This document shows, piece by piece, positions 18,476 through 26,884 of a stretch of DNA of 64,000 nt. Origin of the DNA: Endozoicomonas sp. ISHI1 (GTDB lineage: Bacteria > Pseudomonadota > Gammaproteobacteria > Pseudomonadales > Endozoicomonadaceae); NCBI RefSeq assembly GCF_024606225.1, contig NZ_JAGRPU010000004.1:1-64000 (forward strand), written 5' to 3'. The notes below the pieces were generated by a model. The model did not search any database and was not told the DNA's origin. It saw nothing but the letters and a program-made list of their open reading frames with translations. Numbering within the stretch: position 1 is the first letter of the stretch; every line of letters begins with the position of its first letter. A program made the position numbers and the translations under genes.

Positions 18476-19035
18476 TGTTGTGCTTTGAGCGCCTCGCGCT
18501 CGGTCTCACGGGCTTTGCGGGCTCGCTCTTCTTCCTGGCGAAGCACTTCACCGGAAATACCGGCTACCCTGCGGACACTGGTCAACAACAGTTCCTGACG
18601 AAGCTGATCAAAGATGATGGCTTCTTCGCTCTGAGCTGCGTTGGTCAGGTTCCTGTCCTGGAACATGAAACGCTCATTGGAGAGTACAATGGGGTCAAAG
18701 AGTTTCAGACCATCATTCGTGCTGAGCTGGTAGGTTGCTTTCAGGGTCAGCAGGCGTTCGTACTGACCGGCACTGGCCTGAATCTCATCGCCAGTCGTGC
18801 GCTCCAGACTTACCAGTTGCAGGTGGTAGTGGGCATTGTCTGTGATCTCAATACCACTCAGTGTCAGGGCTTTTTTTAACTCCCTGACAAAAGGGAGGTC
18901 ACTCCCTGAGACAGACAGCTGGGCAATTTCACTGGCAATATCGACCTTGCCCCGCAGCTGAAAGCCGCAGGCTGTCAGCAGACTGGTGATCAGTAGCAGG
19001 GGCAGAATGGCTCCTGTATGAAAGCGTCTTGTCAT
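18472..19035 (-). CDS. lptE: LPS-assembly lipoprotein LptE
   Basis: 187 residues. The N-terminal signal with lipobox LLTAC is followed by GFQLRGKVD, the hallmark start of mature LptE (RlpB). LptE plugs the LptD beta-barrel and helps insert lipopolysaccharide in the outer membrane. The C-terminal tail is strongly charged and helical (RQEEERARKARETEREALKA). Gene order lptE-holA with a four-base overlap matches other gammaproteobacteria. A 16-bp tandem repeat lies just upstream of its start. Confidence 0.93.
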   Translation of the reverse strand: MTRRFHTGAILPLLLITSLLTACGFQLRGKVDIASEIAQLSVSGSDLPFVRELKKALTLSGIEITDNAHYHLQLVSLERTTGDEIQASAGQYERLLTLKATYQLSTNDGLKLFDPIVLSNERFMFQDRNLTNAAQSEEAIIFDQLRQELLLTSVRRVAGISGEVLRQEEERARKARETEREALKAQQ

Positions 19036-19073
19036 GATCTCTCCAAATCGCGCTCAGGGCTCAGTTTTTTTTA

Positions 19074-19130
19074 GCTCAGGGCTGTTTTAGCTCAGGGCTG
19101 TTTTAGCTCAGGGCTGTTAAAGCTCAGGGG
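19074..19130. repeat. 16-bp tandem repeat upstream of lptE
   Basis: The unit GCTCAGGGCTGTTTTA starts at 19074, 19090 and 19106, with a partial copy at 19122. A related GCTCAGG lies at 19052. It occupies the lptE promoter/5' leader (start at 19035). Confidence 0.85.
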
Positions 19131-19212
19131 GGCGGCATGCTAGCACGCCATCCCCTAAAGGTTAACATTGGAATGCCTGCCTGTGTATCGTTGCCTCAAA
19201 GAGTTTACTGGT

Positions 19213-21663
19213 TCAGATCTCATCGGGATTAAAGTGCTTTTCCATAGGGCGACGAATCCCGAGTCCTTTGTGGACGATTCTTCGCATATCCATCTTGAAC
19301 TGTTTTATCTGTTCATTCCTGTCAGCGGTATCCCGGATCAGGTAACCACCGGCCCGGGCAAAGGCCTGTTTATTGATGACCTCTTCCAGTTCGATGTCGA
19401 CACCGCTGACGCCATAGACATTACTTTTAGTGGGTTCAATCCCTTTCCGGGTCATCTCTCTGGCGTACTCGACGGCTTCTGAGAGGTGTTTGTTAAATCG
19501 CTCGATAAAGTCAACGTTATCAAGCTGTGGGCCGGTCACACAGAAGTGAAGGGCTTCGGGGTGATTCAGCCCGTTAAAGCGCCATCTTGGCTTCATTCTA
19601 CCCATGTAATCCTTAATGTGGTTCACCTTGAACGTATTCTCTCTTGATTTGAAAGCCAGACACATGGTGTGTTCACCCATGACGTGCAGTTCGGGAAAGT
19701 TCTGGATGATTTTTACCATTTTGGCCGCAGTATCATAGATTTGCTGAGCCCTGAGTCTGTACCCTTTTTTTCCATACTTCAGCATGGCTGCCCAGGGGGC
19801 TGCGAAGAGTCCTGTGGAGATACTGCCTTCGAGGTTGGCAACTGCATACATACCGCCTTTCCACTCGGTATCGACAAACGCCAGGTAATCGGATAAGTCA
19901 CGGTTTCGCATCAGTAATACTGAGTTACTTTTCAGAGAATAACCGTACTTGTGAGTATCGACGCTGATGCTGGTAACCCCCGGAAGGCGAAAATCAAAGG
20001 GTTTTAAATGTGGGTAATGTTCCTGACCCAGCCAGGCCAGAATAAATCCGCCCAGACAGGCATCCACGTGCAGGCCAATGTCATACTCCCTGGCCATTTT
20101 GCTCAACTCTGGCAGTGGGTCAATGGTGCCGTACGGATAGTTGCCTGCAGAGCCAACCAGAAGCACCGTTTTTTCAGGATCTATCAGGCTGCGCACTTCA
20201 TCAAGGTCTACAGTGTATGACGCTCCTTCGGTGTCCTCATGAACCTTGGCCACCTTGACGACAAGGTCGACGGGCCCCCGTTTGAAGGCTGGGTGAGCCG
20301 TGGAAGGAATAATGATCTCCGGATTCCTGATGCCCATGGCCACAGCCCTGTCTCTGTATGCTTTCAGAGCGGCTTTGATGCTCATGGAGCCGCTACTGGT
20401 GATCACTCCGTCCGGTTTACCAAGACCTTCATCCTGAATACTGTTTCCGCCCAGAGCTTCCAGCATCATGTTAACGACGCAGCTCTCAAAGTACATCGCG
20501 CTTGGGCTCAGGTCTTTCTGAATGGCATTGCTGTGGGAGAACATGCCAAAGATCTCATTCAGGAAGCCATAGTGATCATGATTACCACTGTAGACTGAGC
20601 CTGACACAGTCCCTTCTTCCCAGAGTTCATCTTCGTATTGCTTGAACCCCTGAGCGATATTCCTGATTTTCCAGAGAGGCTCCGGTTCCTCAGGAATTTC
20701 TTTATAGATGGGAGCGAAATGAGTGATTCCCGGATACATCCAATGTCGTATATAAAGCCATTTCATATAACCCAGAGGATACCAGGGGCCTTTTTCCTTG
20801 ATTCTGTGATCCCCTACTTTGACATCACGGAATTCCAGAACAACATTCAGCATTTTTTCGATCTTTTGGTCATCGCCCAGAAACGCTTCCATTTCATCAA
20901 TGATGGCTTCTCTGGTGGCCAGCGTTTCGCGGTTTAGAATATGAACGGCCAGCTGCTCCTGCTGATTCGGGTTGTCGGGTTTGAAGTGCATGACGACGGA
21001 GCTGATGGTTGAGCATCTGGAGCCAGGCTTGTTGCCATGGATGCGACAATGGTTGTTGCCCTGCCAAATCAGAGGGCTATGAAAATTAATCTCTGATCGG
21101 GATACCGAGGGCAATGTAGCATGAAAAACCGGGAAGGTATTGGAATGATAGTTTTCGTGGCTGCTGATGATTTTTTCCAGTGGTAATGCATGAGTGTCTT
21201 TATGGCAGGTTTCCACTGAACAGTAACGGCTTTCAGACGAAGTGGTGAGCAGATCAATAGAAAAAGGTGTCTCTTCAAAGGATGCCTCATGAATAATGGA
21301 AGGTACCAGAAAGATGTTGAGACTTCCTGTACCTGAGGCGCTGGACACCTCAGAGCGGAAAAATAATGAGTTATGTCCTTCTTTATTTTTGGGCCAGAGA
21401 AAATCCTGTTTGAGAACCTTTTTTCTGAGTTGATTCAGCGTGAGACCCGGAATCTCTTCATCCTCAACAGGGAGAAAATTAAGAGTACTGGAAAACTGAC
21501 TCTGATTGGGCAGTGAGAAGACGGTAGCCTGATTAATACCGGAGAGAAATAACAGGCTGGTCAGTGTCAAAACGTTAGATAGTTGAGTGGGGCTGAAAAA
21601 AAGCCTGAGAGCCTTGAGGTAAGAAAGAGACTTCAGGGTCAAAGGGCGTCTGTCGTCTGGCAT
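19213..21663 (-). CDS. Sphingosine-1-phosphate-lyase-like PLP enzyme with long N-terminal extension
   Basis: 816 residues. Residues about 340-816 resemble eukaryotic S1P lyase: STAHPAFKRG (454-463), LHVDACLGGF (531-540, PLP aspartate 534), and VTSISVDTHKYGYSLKSNSV (563-582, PLP lysine 572). The usual TSGGTES segment reads TSSGSMS, so the glutamate is replaced. S1P lyases split phosphorylated sphingoid bases into a fatty aldehyde and phosphoethanolamine; Legionella LegS2 is a translocated example. Residues 1-330 match nothing I recognise and include a hydrophobic stretch at 28-49 that could be a signal or membrane anchor. A glutamate-decarboxylase-like activity cannot be excluded. The ATG at 21663 was chosen as the first in frame. 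Confidence 0.82.
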   Translation of the reverse strand: MPDDRRPLTLKSLSYLKALRLFFSPTQLSNVLTLTSLLFLSGINQATVFSLPNQSQFSSTLNFLPVEDEEIPGLTLNQLRKKVLKQDFLWPKNKEGHNSLFFRSEVSSASGTGSLNIFLVPSIIHEASFEETPFSIDLLTTSSESRYCSVETCHKDTHALPLEKIISSHENYHSNTFPVFHATLPSVSRSEINFHSPLIWQGNNHCRIHGNKPGSRCSTISSVVMHFKPDNPNQQEQLAVHILNRETLATREAIIDEMEAFLGDDQKIEKMLNVVLEFRDVKVGDHRIKEKGPWYPLGYMKWLYIRHWMYPGITHFAPIYKEIPEEPEPLWKIRNIAQGFKQYEDELWEEGTVSGSVYSGNHDHYGFLNEIFGMFSHSNAIQKDLSPSAMYFESCVVNMMLEALGGNSIQDEGLGKPDGVITSSGSMSIKAALKAYRDRAVAMGIRNPEIIIPSTAHPAFKRGPVDLVVKVAKVHEDTEGASYTVDLDEVRSLIDPEKTVLLVGSAGNYPYGTIDPLPELSKMAREYDIGLHVDACLGGFILAWLGQEHYPHLKPFDFRLPGVTSISVDTHKYGYSLKSNSVLLMRNRDLSDYLAFVDTEWKGGMYAVANLEGSISTGLFAAPWAAMLKYGKKGYRLRAQQIYDTAAKMVKIIQNFPELHVMGEHTMCLAFKSRENTFKVNHIKDYMGRMKPRWRFNGLNHPEALHFCVTGPQLDNVDFIERFNKHLSEAVEYAREMTRKGIEPTKSNVYGVSGVDIELEEVINKQAFARAGGYLIRDTADRNEQIKQFKMDMRRIVHKGLGIRRPMEKHFNPDEI

Positions 21664-21774
21664 AATGTTGCCTGCATTTCATAGGCAGAGGATAGATAGG
21701 TTAGGCAATGAAATGCAGGGCTTTCGTTTTTCTTACAGATCAAATAGTAATAATAAACGCTTTGTTTTTGATTA

Positions 21775-22647
21775 TTAATTGCCCGGACTAACCGTTTTCC
21801 TATTTGTCATGACAAAAGCCGTGTTCTCGTAATAGTAAGCTGCTTCATTGATAAAGATAGGGTATCCGGGTTCACCCTGATAAGGGGTGACGGTACCATC
21901 CATATTCTGAAACATCGGCATGCCCGGCTTCAACTCTTCAAAATCCCCGTCCTGTAGAGAGCTGTGAACCATGGCGGATACTTGTCCATCGTCGTTTCTA
22001 GGATAAAAGACTCGATCCGTGACGGTATAAACTTCAGTGGTGGCGGGCAGGGCGTTGTTCCATTCGCTTTCTGATAAATGGGTGAAGTCGACCAGGTGTC
22101 GGATCACTGATTCAGTATCTGCAAACTGATCGTGTCGCAAAACGCCGTTGGGAAGAGGGCCGACTTCAATAGTCACTGCATAATCAGAAAGACTGTTGAG
22201 CGTTCGGCTGAATTGGCTATCACGGTCACTCAGAATGATTTTTACATCCGGCATATGTTGTTGCACATAGGAGGCGGCCTGAAGGTTAAAAGCAGCCTGA
22301 TCTTTGATGATTAAAGTCATTCCCATGTTGCTGGTGGTACTGTGCAGATCAATGATAAAGCGGCCATCGTTGGTTTTGGGGTCGAGCAGCCGATTGATTT
22401 CCCGGGCTCGGCGGTGTTCGTAGACCGAATCATCATCGCCGTCCAGAACCTCATCCGTGAAAGATCGATTCAGGTCGGCATCCATAAACCGTCTGACTGC
22501 TTTATGAGCTTCAATATTGGCAAGCAGGTAATCCACTGGAATGGTGCTCTCTTTGAAGCTGCCGTCCTGCTCCAACTTTCTGATCAGATGGGGCCCAATC
22601 AACTCGTTGCCATGGGTTCCGCCCACTATAGTGATTTTTTTTATCAT
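21775..22647 (-). CDS. Aspartoacylase (N-acyl-aspartate deacylase)
   Basis: 290 residues, close to vertebrate ASPA (about 313). Zinc ligands His12 and Glu15 (GGTHGNE) and His102 (DLHSTTSNMG), substrate-binding Asn60/Arg61 (DLNRSF), and catalytic Glu161 (IEVGPLPNGVLR) are all present. The C-terminal beta domain with FINEAAYYYENTAF is also that of ASPA rather than of bacterial succinylglutamate desuccinylase AstE. It would hydrolyse N-acetylaspartate to acetate and aspartate. Neighbours: the S1P-lyase-like gene downstream and a LysR regulator 42 bases upstream, all on the minus strand, so LysR and aspartoacylase could be co-transcribed. Confidence 0.9.
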   Translation of the reverse strand: MIKKITIVGGTHGNELIGPHLIRKLEQDGSFKESTIPVDYLLANIEAHKAVRRFMDADLNRSFTDEVLDGDDDSVYEHRRAREINRLLDPKTNDGRFIIDLHSTTSNMGMTLIIKDQAAFNLQAASYVQQHMPDVKIILSDRDSQFSRTLNSLSDYAVTIEVGPLPNGVLRHDQFADTESVIRHLVDFTHLSESEWNNALPATTEVYTVTDRVFYPRNDDGQVSAMVHSSLQDGDFEELKPGMPMFQNMDGTVTPYQGEPGYPIFINEAAYYYENTAFVMTNRKTVSPGN

Positions 22648-22689
22648 AATCAGACCTTTTTTGCACTGGCTACAAGACTAATCCCGGCT

Positions 22690-23643
22690 TCAGGTTTGTA
22701 CAACTTCCCGAGAAGTGAAAGGCATAACGGCGTCCGCAGAACTTTGAGGTTCTGAAGCGTCGGCGGCCCAGCTACGACAGAGTTGAATGAGTTCCCTGGT
22801 TCCCTGACTGATGTATTTTTGTTGATGCATGATGAAATAGAATCGTCGGCTCAAATCTCTGTCGGGAATTAACAAAGGTATCAGACTGCCCCTACTGAAG
22901 GCATCCTGAAGCGTAATTCTTGACAGGCAGCCAATTCCCAGACCCGCTTCAACGGCCCGTTTGATAGCTTCGGTGTGTTGCAATTCAATCACCACGTTCA
23001 GTTTGGGTAAAATGCCATGCATGGCTCGATCAAACGCCTGACGGGTACCCGAACCGGCTTCACGAAGAATCCAGCCAGCACTCAAAAGATCCTGATCTGT
23101 CAGTTGGGTTTTGTGCTCGAAGGCATGGCCCGGTGCGCAGAAGGCAACCAGTTCATCATCGCACCAGGGAATGACATTCAGATCATGGTGGTGCAACTCT
23201 CCTTCGATCAGTCCGATATCCAGATCAAAGTTCAGAACCTTCCCGGTAATGTTGGCGGTATTGGCCACTTCCAGATCAATATGGGTGCCCGGTTTGTTTC
23301 TCATCATCCGGGCAACAATGTTGACGGCCAGATAATTGCCAATAGTCAGAGTGGCACCGACCCGAATCTGGCCTGTCAGGGTTTTACCGGAGAGTTTCTG
23401 CTCAAGCTGCCGGGCTTTTTCCAGAAGGGCTTCGGCGTCCGGTCGAATCTGCTGACCGAGGTCATTCAGCTGAAGTCTTTTGCCAATGCGATCAAAGAGC
23501 TGAGCATTGAACTTTTGTTCCAGTTCTTTCAGTGCGCTGCTGGCGGCTGACTGGGACATGACCAGGGCTTTAGCGGCGCGGCTGAGGTTTTGCTGGCGGG
23601 CAGCCTCCAGAAAAACCTCCAGTTGTCGGAGAGTGAATTTCAT
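22690..23643 (-). CDS. LysR-type regulator, FinR-like
   Basis: 317 residues. The winged HTH (residues 1-60: FTLRQLEVFLEAARQQNLSR, then SQSAASSALKELEQKF) and effector domain (90-300) are complete. In Pseudomonas the LysR regulator FinR is divergent from fpr and activates it on oxidative stress. The same divergent pairing with fpr is seen here, interrupted by a deleted ankyrin gene. A decayed copy of the 5' part lies at 25041-25312. Function as an fpr regulator is inferred from context. Confidence 0.85.
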   Translation of the reverse strand: MKFTLRQLEVFLEAARQQNLSRAAKALVMSQSAASSALKELEQKFNAQLFDRIGKRLQLNDLGQQIRPDAEALLEKARQLEQKLSGKTLTGQIRVGATLTIGNYLAVNIVARMMRNKPGTHIDLEVANTANITGKVLNFDLDIGLIEGELHHHDLNVIPWCDDELVAFCAPGHAFEHKTQLTDQDLLSAGWILREAGSGTRQAFDRAMHGILPKLNVVIELQHTEAIKRAVEAGLGIGCLSRITLQDAFSRGSLIPLLIPDRDLSRRFYFIMHQQKYISQGTRELIQLCRSWAADASEPQSSADAVMPFTSREVVQT

Positions 23644-23937
23644 GAGCTAATCGATTTAATCGAATAATCTTATAAGAATTATCTGTTTCACAAATATCCT
23701 ACCCCTGACTAGTATATTCCGGAAGACAAAATAGTATGAATAAATGAACTTTCGGCTAATTTTTCTCTCTAACGTTCGACTGGGATGAATGTTTTAAGGC
23801 TGTGCGTAAGAAATATTCACCCTGACTGCACTGGCTCCACTTTTCTGGCAGCCGAAGCAATGCGACGTCGAACAAAGGATATCTGCTATCAGATGTGATT
23901 GTTTGATATTGATCTAAAACACAATAAGGATCTGATA
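23644..23937. repeat. Intergenic copy A of the lysR-ankyrin duplication
   Basis: This 294-base spacer is clearly homologous to 25313-25546. Shared blocks include CCTACCCCTGACT, AATAAATGAAC, TTCGGCTAATT and GATCTAAAACACAATAAGGA just before both ankyrin ATGs. It should hold the lysR promoter (leftward) and the ankyrin/fpr promoter (rightward). No precise boxes can be assigned. Confidence 0.75.
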
Positions 23938-24163
23938 ATGGATATAAACTCTCATACCTTCAATCTGCCAAATTTGAAACAATTGATTCTGGAATCGAAT
24001 CGTTTCGGTAAAGACAGTACAAGAAAAAAGTGCTTGGGGCAGCAGCCTTCTTGAATATGCTCTCGAAGCTAAGGATAAGGAAGCGGTTCAAAAACTCATT
24101 GACAGAGGGGCTCGAGTTACAGACCGCGCCCGCGATGAAGTTGATGCCGTTTTGAATGGTTAA
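23938..24163 (+). pseudogene. Internally deleted copy of the RING-like/ankyrin gene
   Basis: ATG 23938 starts MDINSHTFNLPNLKQLILES, nearly identical to the first 20 residues of the intact gene at 25547. After about 30 codons the frame runs into a stop at 24052-24054. From 24041 another frame reads SLLEYALEAKDKEAVQKLID, then RGARVTDRARDEV, and ends at TAA 24161-24163. This matches the last 40 residues of the intact copy. About 360 codons are missing, so an internal deletion with a frame change has inactivated it. It sits just upstream of fpr. Confidence 0.9.
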
Positions 24164-24236
24164 TAAGAGTCAATAACTATTCAGGATGCAGCAAATAGTC
24201 AGGCAGTAAGATCGAACACCAGGAGTGATATCGACC

Positions 24237-25010
24237 ATGAGTAATCTTATTCGGGAAACAGTGACCAGTGTACATCACTGGAATGATACCCTGTTTAGTT
24301 TCACCACCACACGCAACCAGGGCTTGAGGTTCAAGAACGGCCATTTCACCATGATCGGTCTGGAAATCGATAACAAACCTCTGCTGAGAGCTTACAGCAT
24401 TGCCAGCGCCAACTATGAAGAAGAGATGGAGTTTTTCTCCATCAAAGTACAGGATGGCCCCCTGACCCAACACCTGCAGAAGCTGGAAGTGGGAGATGAT
24501 ATTTTGGTGGGCACCAAGCCTGTGGGTACTCTGGTAGCTGATCATCTACTGCCCGGAAAGAATCTCTATCTGCTCAGCACCGGTACCGGTTTGGCTCCTT
24601 TCATGAGCATTATCAAGGATTTTGAAATCTACGAGCAGTTCGACAATGTGATTCTGACCCATGGCGTTCGCTATGTTTCTGAGCTGGCTTATCAGGATCG
24701 GATTCAGAATGAACTGCCAGAAAATGAATACTTTGGTGAAATGGTTAAAAAACAGTTGAAGTATTACCCAACGGTTACCCGTGAACCGTTCCGTAACCAG
24801 GGTCGTCTGACGGATTTGATTGCAAGTGGCAAGTTGTTTGCGGACCTCGATCTGCCAGAGCCCAATCTGGAAAATGATCGCTTTATGCTCTGTGGCAGCC
24901 CTGCCATGTTGAAGGATCTATGCCGTATTCTGGATCAGCGTGGCTTTAAGGAAGCCCGTGGTGGAAATCCGGGGCACTATGTTATCGAAAGAGCTTTTGT
25001 GGAGAAGTAA
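24237..25010 (+). CDS. fpr: Ferredoxin/flavodoxin-NADP+ reductase
   Basis: 257 residues, as in Pseudomonas and E. coli Fpr (248-258). ATG 24237 follows AGGAGTG by nine bases; an earlier in-frame GTG at 24225 is not needed. FAD-binding RAYSIAS (residues about 51-57), NADP-binding STGTGLAPFMSII (about 117-129) and FMLCGSPAMLKDL are present. It ends in VEK rather than an aromatic residue beyond the helix, as in the bacterial subclass A. It shuttles electrons between NADPH and ferredoxin or flavodoxin, including in oxidative stress. Confidence 0.96.
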   Translation: MSNLIRETVTSVHHWNDTLFSFTTTRNQGLRFKNGHFTMIGLEIDNKPLLRAYSIASANYEEEMEFFSIKVQDGPLTQHLQKLEVGDDILVGTKPVGTLVADHLLPGKNLYLLSTGTGLAPFMSIIKDFEIYEQFDNVILTHGVRYVSELAYQDRIQNELPENEYFGEMVKKQLKYYPTVTREPFRNQGRLTDLIASGKLFADLDLPEPNLENDRFMLCGSPAMLKDLCRILDQRGFKEARGGNPGHYVIERAFVEK

Positions 25011-25040
25011 TCCTTTCCAGAACAGGCTGTCGTAAACCAG

Positions 25041-25312
25041 CCAATATGTGTGCCCGGATGGTCTCTCATTATTTGGGATACGATCTGAATGGTCAGGTAG
25101 TTGCCTTTGGTCAGATGAGCGCCTACTTTGATCTGTCATGTCTGCGTTTTATTGAAAAGTTTCTGGTCAAGCGGCTGGGCTTTTTCCAGAAGTGCTTCGG
25201 CTTCCGGCTGAATCCGGTGGTCGAGGCCATTCCGCTGAAGTCTTTTGCCAATGCGCTCAAATAGCTGAACATTGAATTTTTGTTCAAACTTTTTCGTTGT
25301 GCGGTTGGCTAT
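25041..25312 (-). pseudogene. Decayed fragment of the LysR gene (copy B)
   Basis: On the minus strand this aligns to codons about 35-123 of the intact lysR gene at 22690-23643. The reading KFNVQLFERIGKRLQRNGLD corresponds to KFNAQLFDRIGKRLQLNDLG, then EAEALLEKAQPLDQKL to DAEALLEKARQLEQKL. The HTH start and the effector domain are missing and frames are interrupted. It abuts the duplicated intergenic segment. Confidence 0.88.
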
Positions 25313-25546
25313 CCTACCCCTGACTCTATGTTCCAGAAGATAAAATTGCATGAATAAATGAACATTCGGCTAATTATTGTGTCTTACGTTCTGTTGGGAT
25401 GAATTTATTAATGCACTGTGTAAGAAATAATCATCCTGATGGCACAGGCTCTAACAGCTGCAGCAATGAGTTCCCGAACAAAGCATGTCTGCTATTAACT
25501 GGCATTATTATTTGGCGTTGATCTAAAACACAATAAGGATTTGATA
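25313..25546. repeat. Intergenic copy B of the lysR-ankyrin duplication
   Basis: Homologous to 23696-23937 over its length with scattered substitutions and small indels. It presumably carries the promoter of the intact ankyrin gene. AAGGA lies eight bases before that gene's ATG. Confidence 0.8.
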
Positions 25547-26845
25547 ATGGATATAAATTCTCACACCTTCAATCTGGCAAATTTGAAACAATTGATACTG
25601 GAATCGAATCGTTTCTTTGAAGACGATACAAGAAAAATCAACAATTTGACTGAAGATGATGTTTCTAAAGAGTGTGGCTTTTGCTCTAAGGGGGTGTTTG
25701 GCTCTCACAACGTCGTTGTTGCACACGCTCCATCGGGTTTTTTTGTAAAGTCAATCAACCTCCATCTTTTTCATGGTTCCTGCCGCAGGGAACTTGCAGC
25801 CATCCAGCAGAATCTTCATTCCCGGAAAATATGCCCCAGCTGTCAGGAAGACTTTGGCCGGGCATTAGAATTTTCATCGGTGGCCCATGCGGTAATATCT
25901 GGCCAGATAGATCACGCCCTGCAACTGATGGAGCATGAAGAGCCGGGCTCGAAACACTCATGGCAGGAAGCGAAGATGTCAGCCCTCCACATTGCAGCGA
26001 TAAAGGGCGACCAAAATATAGCCAGACTACTGGCCGGGGATCCTGACATCAATGAAGATATTGAAGCGGATGAAGGCATTGGTGTCGACGAAGTACCTGA
26101 CATTGACGTAGATATTGACGTTCAAGACACAAAGGGCAACGCAGCACTGCACTACGCAGTCAGCAATCATAACCTGGAGACGGTGAGAACATTACTTGAC
26201 TTCAATGCTGGTTTGAACATCCGCAACGAGTGTGGCTATACACCTCTGCATCTGGCTGCCCAAAAGCCTGAATGTCCTGATTTGTTTACCCTTTTGATGG
26301 AGCATGGAGCCCGTTTCGATATTCCAGATAAAAACGGTCACAGGGCAATCCATATAGCTGTTGATGCTGGCCATGAGTTGGCACTTGAAACTCTGATTAA
26401 AAACGGAGCCGATGTGAATGCAACTGCTCGCGATGGGCGTACCGCCCTTCACTACGCAATGGTATTTGGTTTACATCAAAGTTACCCAAAAAAGAAAAAC
26501 CATTTAGGCCTGGTCAGGATGCTGATCAATGCGGGGGCAAAAGTTGAGCTTCGCACCGGACGCGGTTACACAGCTTTTGACGGAGTCGATTATGAAAGAA
26601 ATCCATCCGTCAGGGCGGAAATTATTAAATTGTTACTCTCGTCTGCTATTAATGGCTTTGCTGATATTAATGCACCGGCAGGTCATTCAGGTCGCGACCC
26701 AGGTCCCAGCCTTCTTGAATATGCTCTCAGAGCTAAGGACAAGGAAGCATTGCAACAGCTCATTGACAGAGGCGCTCAAGTCACAGACAGCAACCGAGAC
26801 AGAGTTGACTCGATTTTGAATGATTCTAAGGATAATTTCCGATAA
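25547..26845 (+). CDS. RING-like plus ankyrin-repeat protein, effector candidate
   Basis: 432 residues from ATG 25547. Residues 40-101 hold a zinc-finger pattern: C43-x2-C46, H73-x2-H76-x2-C79, C96-x2-C99. The spacing is that of RING-H2, with asparagine 71 where the third ligand would be cysteine. From about residue 143 there are some six to seven ankyrin repeats, such as NAALHYAVSNHNLETVRTLL, GYTPLHLAAQK and GRTALHYAMVFG. RING-ankyrin proteins are mostly eukaryotic E3 ubiquitin ligases. A secreted host-directed role is inferred; no signal peptide is visible. An inactivated copy lies upstream of fpr. Confidence 0.75.
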   Translation: MDINSHTFNLANLKQLILESNRFFEDDTRKINNLTEDDVSKECGFCSKGVFGSHNVVVAHAPSGFFVKSINLHLFHGSCRRELAAIQQNLHSRKICPSCQEDFGRALEFSSVAHAVISGQIDHALQLMEHEEPGSKHSWQEAKMSALHIAAIKGDQNIARLLAGDPDINEDIEADEGIGVDEVPDIDVDIDVQDTKGNAALHYAVSNHNLETVRTLLDFNAGLNIRNECGYTPLHLAAQKPECPDLFTLLMEHGARFDIPDKNGHRAIHIAVDAGHELALETLIKNGADVNATARDGRTALHYAMVFGLHQSYPKKKNHLGLVRMLINAGAKVELRTGRGYTAFDGVDYERNPSVRAEIIKLLLSSAINGFADINAPAGHSGRDPGPSLLEYALRAKDKEALQQLIDRGAQVTDSNRDRVDSILNDSKDNFR

Positions 26846-26884
26846 ATGCCCACTACCCGTTAGAGGCACTTATTTAAAGGCTTG

